This document shows, piece by piece, positions 7,454 to 10,549 of a stretch of DNA of 10,549 nt (positions are counted from its first letter, which is position 1; each line of letters begins with the position of its first letter). This DNA comes from Euperipatoides rowelli (taxonomy: Eukaryota; Onychophora; Udeonychophora; Euonychophora; Peripatopsidae), in the NCBI GenBank assembly GCA_003024985.2, contig PXIH01S0001788.1. One strand, written 5' to 3'. The position numbers and the translations under genes were made by a program. The notes below the pieces were generated by a model, which did not search any database, was not told the DNA's origin, and worked only from the letters and a program-made list of their open reading frames with translations.

Positions 7454-7568
7454 CCAGGGATCTGTCCCTGGATGTCAATGGAGGGCTACTGTCTCCCCAG
7501 ACTTCTGTATATAAGAGGCCCAAATCCTATGCTTTGCCTAGGGCCCTACAAAGACTTAACTTGGCCCT
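7454..7568 (-). mobile_element. Possible hAT-like element end
   Basis: Read on the minus strand from 7568, the sequence begins AGGGCCAAGTTAAGTCTTTG and runs into GGGCCCTAGGCAAAGC. This resembles the CAGGGCCGGATTAAG...GGGGCCC(T/C)AGGC ends common on many animal hAT-type elements. The opposite end was not found. A perfect 7-base stem, CCAGGGA-TCTG-TCCCTGG, lies at 7454-7471. The inner boundary given is only the extent I inspected. Confidence 0.4.
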
Positions 7569-8526
7569 AATGATAGCATTTAATTAGATGAAAGTTTTGC
7601 CATTTTGTTCAAATGGACTATTAAAGGCATAATTTAATAGTGTCTACCCAATAAGGCCTCGCAATAGAAATTTCAAGTATTTGTATGTATACGCTATTAA
7701 ATGAAAGCTGTGCAACAAATAAAAAAATTTCAATCTAGCAATAAACTAGATAGATTTATGGTATTATATTACTATTATAAAAAGAATGAGAGCTGGTAGG
7801 GGGTGGGAAGATTGTTTGATCTACAATTATACAAAATGGACATACAGTATATTGGGATTAATTTACACACTAGCTGACCACTCCAGTTCAAAACAACACA
7901 AACTAAAATTTAATAAATATTTATTTTCGTAATAAATGCTTGATGTTTTTAGATCTCTAGGTAAGGGAGAGGTGTGTGGTTCGATTGAGCCAAAATCTAT
8001 AGGTGTTTTAGTATAGTGTGTAAAATTAAAAAAAAAACTATTGATATTATTTTAAAGAAATTATCAACAGATATACATTCAAATAGAAATGTAAAATGTA
8101 CAAACAGATCTCCAAACTCAAAAATAGAGATCATGCTAAGCTCGACCAATGATCTAGGATTTTTATCTGAAATATGCATCAGTAAGAAAAATGAAAAAAA
8201 AAATGCCATTAGAGTTAAAAATAAATTGCAGAAAAAACACAAACTGATTTTATAACTTTTACAGTTATAATAAATTTTCACAAGGTCTGGTAATTCTGTC
8301 ATAGATATAATAGACTATAATTTAAATTTTAAATTTATACAATCACTGAAAATACAGTAAATAAATCCCAAAATTTCAATAATCATCATTAACTTTAATT
8401 TTAAAATGTAAAGTTCAAATGCAACAAACATTTACAGTACAGTATATTAAAAAAATACGAGGAGGAAGTACCCCAACAAATTTTAAAAATAGAAAGCAAT
8501 TTAGTTTATTTTTAAATTAGAAATGA
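7569..8526. other. Gene-free AT-rich stretch
   Basis: There are open frames on both strands between 7997 and 8302, but their composition is Lys/Asn/Ile-rich on one strand and Phe/Leu-rich on the other, as expected from AT-rich DNA. No domain, splice signal pair or repeat boundary was recognised. Confidence 0.5.
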
Positions 8527-8736
8527 TTATTTAAAACAATTATCTATAGTATATGAGTGGTAGNTCTTGTAAATTGACTTCTTTTGTGCCAAGTTAGCGC
8601 GAAATAACTTGAGTGCAATGCATGCAGATGGCCGAATTGAGTAGTGGTGGGGATAGGTAGAAAATTGTCTAAATACAGGCGATACAATCCAGATTCTACG
8701 GCGTTTTTGACATCTGCGCATATATTTTTTTTTCAT
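8527..8736 (-). pseudogene. Possible transposase N-terminal fragment (PIF/Harbinger-like?)
   Basis: A 69-codon open frame lies just inside the hAT-like end. Its early segment, KRRRIWIVSPVFRQFSTYP, resembles the R-R-R-x-W-(V/I)-x-P-x-F-x-x-R start of PIF/Harbinger nucleases, and a later Leu-Phe-Arg could fit the F-R-M block. The match is short, one residue is ambiguous (8564), and the adjoining terminus is hAT-like rather than Harbinger-like. It may therefore be a chance frame or nested debris. No catalytic residues are visible. Confidence 0.25.
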
Positions 8737-8795
8737 TATGGAAAAAAATAGATGGAGCCCACCGTACTACCGGTATTTTAGAATGTGCTCTAGGG

Positions 8796-8818
8796 TACAA
8801 AAAGGTTGGAAGCCCCTG
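8796..8818 (-). mobile_element. hAT-like terminal inverted repeat (single end)
   Basis: Read on the minus strand from 8818, the sequence is CAGGGGCTTCCAACCTTTTT followed by GT. It matches the CAG(T/G)GG(T/C)(T/C)(C/T)CCAACCTTTTT ends of many hAT-superfamily elements. The element body would extend to lower coordinates. Bases 8819-8826 (TGCTAAAT) would be the flanking 8-base duplication, but I found no matching left end, so the copy is truncated or the partner is too diverged. Confidence 0.6.
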
Positions 8819-9979
8819 TGCTAAATAATAAACCAACGCTGTTTAACAATTCATATTTATATGTTGAAACTGTAATGCAAATGATTCGGATTCGAGTCAT
8901 CAGCATATAGTGAAAGTTCATTCTGACTCGTCCACATCATCCTGCAGTGAATGTGTTAAAAAGGTAATTTAGAAATTGGCACATTCTCATTATCTGGCTG
9001 AGAGAATGTTCTATTTTCTTATCAGAAGGTTAGATTCTGATTTTAACTGCTTTGAAAATGCAACCTTATCCGCCGCCATTAGATAACGGGAATGTTCTTG
9101 ACTAGATTATAGAGCAATGAAAACTATTCATAAATTGTCTCTCTTATACAATCTTTCTTTTTAACTAATCATTAGTTAGCAATAAATTATAGTAAATACT
9201 GTATATATTTTAAAACCATATTTTAAAATTAGCCATTATGAGTATTTATGTTAAGATGTTAAAATAGTGTAATATACCTCGATATATTCATTCAGGTTAA
9301 GGATGGATATACAGAATTACATGGTTCTAATTCTTCTATATCATTCTACGAAATGAAATGTGTAGAACAAATTTCTATAACAGACATAATGCACAAATTA
9401 TAGATAGGGGAACATTTGTGTCTCATATCAAAGGATTTTAATAGAGTAACGTTATGATACCTATTCTTTGGTTCTTCAAATAATAACCAAATTGGTTCAT
9501 CTTGTTTTTTAATATCATAAACCATGAATAAACCGCTTGTTCAATGCAACCAAAAATTATATACAAAGCTCAAAAATATATCCCCTCTCGTCCAACAAAA
9601 ACAAACAAGCAGAGGCTTCTAAAGCATGAAATAAAAACATTTCAAACAATAAAATGCCCTCAAACTAATGCTTGGTTGTGAAGAATAGCAATTTTTAGTT
9701 AACATTTCCATTTAAATTTTTTCATAAATTTGAAGACAGATAAATTTTGAATAAATTTTTTTTTTTTTTTAAATTATTTAATAGATTTTTAATTTGCATA
9801 TACAATAAATTAGAAAGCTACTATAATAGTTGATTTCCTATTGGAGTCATATAGAGGGGGACGGAGGGAGGGTAATAAATATTTTAAAATGCCACAGTAT
9901 TGTACTATTTACTTATTTTAAGATTCTGTAAAATCTTCCGTCCCCTCAAAAAATATATCAAGGTGATCCTCATATAATG
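8819..9979. other. Gene-free intronic stretch
   Basis: I see no element boundary or gene here. A 32-codon open segment on the plus strand (8868-8963), ending at a GT, is discussed as a weak observation. A G-rich/C-rich inverted pair (about 9854-9865 and 9935-9947) is short and imperfect. Confidence 0.5.
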
Positions 9980-10166
9980 ACTAGTGTCTGGATCTCAGAC
10001 TTCACTAACCCTTCAGCCAATTAATGGGTCTCTAACCCTTAACCCAAGTAATAAATAAAATAGCAGCCAATTAGAAGTCGGCTAGCAGACAGAATTCAAG
10101 CTGATCTCTGATTGGCTGTTTTGGGTCTAAAGGGTTAGGTGGAGTCTGAGATCCAGATGCTAGTCG
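9980..10166. mobile_element. 187-base MITE with inverted ends and flanking TATAATG
   Basis: The left end (from 9980) and the right end (from 10166, reverse complement, after two extra bases CG) share ACTAG..TCTGGATCTCAGACT and then CTAACCCTT. That is about 34 bases with three mismatches and one gap. The direct repeat TATAATG occurs immediately outside both ends (9973-9979 and 10167-10173), as expected of a target duplication. Inside the ends are CAGCCAAT on the left (10014 onward) and its inverted counterpart ATTGGCTG (10110-10117), so the symmetry extends inward. There is no coding capacity. Confidence 0.82.
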
Positions 10167-10549
10167 TATAATGCATAATAAACCATTTTGCTTTTGTGGG
10201 GTAAGAGATTGGACTATTATTTTAATGCAATTTAATTGTTAATTAAAATACGGGTAAATGTAAATAAATTTTAATAAAAAAATAAATAAAACAATATTTA
10301 ATGCTTATGAATTTAAAACATCATCAAAGTCAATTCATTAAAATATTAGAATTAATGATATAAATGTACTGTATATGAGTTTTAGTTAAACTATCAAATT
10401 ATTCTATAAGATTTAAAATTACAAACGAAATGAAAAATTTATGACATGTAAAAAATTCCCTGTTCTATATTGAAGTTCAATTTTCAAACAGATACTGTAT
10501 TTAGTTCGAGGTTGTTAGAAATAAAATTCACAACATTAATTATTTATAA

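Larger units (their letters stand above)
3587..10549 (-). other. Upstream flank of exon A: probable long phase 1 intron, partial
   Basis: I found no further SULF-like exon on the minus strand in these 6963 bases, so the preceding intron probably exceeds this length. It is crowded with mobile elements, listed separately. Stretches of more than 300 bases in which I see nothing functional are 3901-4382, 4730-5192, 6615-6999, 7569-8526, 8964-9972 and 10174-10549. These are AT-rich and carry simple runs such as (TA)n near 3679-3691, ten Cs at 3729-3738 and sixteen Ts at 5193-5208. An alternative is that the gene's remaining exons are simply too short or diverged for me to recognise. Confidence 0.55.

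Noticed and set aside
7997-8302. Overlapping open frames on both strands (101 and 79 codons), the minus one looking membrane-like
   Set aside because: The hydrophobic Phe/Leu runs are the complement of A-rich Lys codons. No domain or homologue is recognised.
8868-8963. A SULF-like exon in this interval
   Set aside because: The open segment is on the opposite strand from the gene. On the minus strand the acceptor-like CACTGCAG is not followed by a usable donor or any SULF-like peptide.
9854-9947. Inverted G-rich/C-rich pair suggesting another small element
   Set aside because: Only about 11 bases match, with an indel. There is no flanking duplication and no further inward symmetry.

Overview
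The window looks like intronic DNA from an animal, most likely an invertebrate. It is strongly AT-rich (about 30% GC by eye) and has no bacterial-style operons or ribosome binding sites. It holds two short coding exons with textbook splice sites, and most of the rest is decayed transposable elements and tandem repeats. I cannot fix the species. Six isolated N bases suggest an assembly consensus of uncertain or heterozygous positions.

The one host gene I can support lies on the minus strand. Exon A (3435-3586) and exon B (1110-1255) join in frame (phase 0) across a 2179-base intron. The joined peptide aligns without gaps to the part of the animal extracellular heparan sulfate 6-O-endosulfatases (SULF1/SULF2 family) just past the long hydrophilic domain: two cysteines flanking an N-glycosylation sequon, then a coiled-coil-like helix, then a His-Leu-Lys/Lys-Pro stretch. 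The catalytic exons should lie upstream on the minus strand, beyond 10549. The cysteine-rich C-terminal exons should lie downstream, below position 1. Everything else is therefore probably intron of this gene.

Layout from left to right: a 592-base foldback element with an expanded 39-base array (374-965); exon B; a dispersed repeat with CTCF-like cores (1659-1965); intron with minor repeats; exon A; a perfect 12-base-arm palindrome (3872-3900); a Tc1/mariner-superfamily deletion derivative with both ends and TA flanks (4383-4729); an 89-base tandem repeat (5222-5417); the 3' part of a non-LTR retrotransposon with an open reading frame (5659-6384); a second copy of the dispersed repeat (6461-6614); a decayed tandem repeat of about 105-110 bases (7000-7320); two hAT-like element ends (7568 and 8818), the second next to a possible PIF/Harbinger-like peptide; and a 187-base MITE with flanking TATAATG direct repeats (9980-10166).

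I found no prokaryotic defence system, CRISPR array, rRNA, tRNA or obviously new enzyme system. The most interesting points are the lopsided foldback element, the acidic insertion in the SULF-like protein, the repeat-borne CTCF-like motifs, and the over-representation of the word TACTGTA/TACAGTA.
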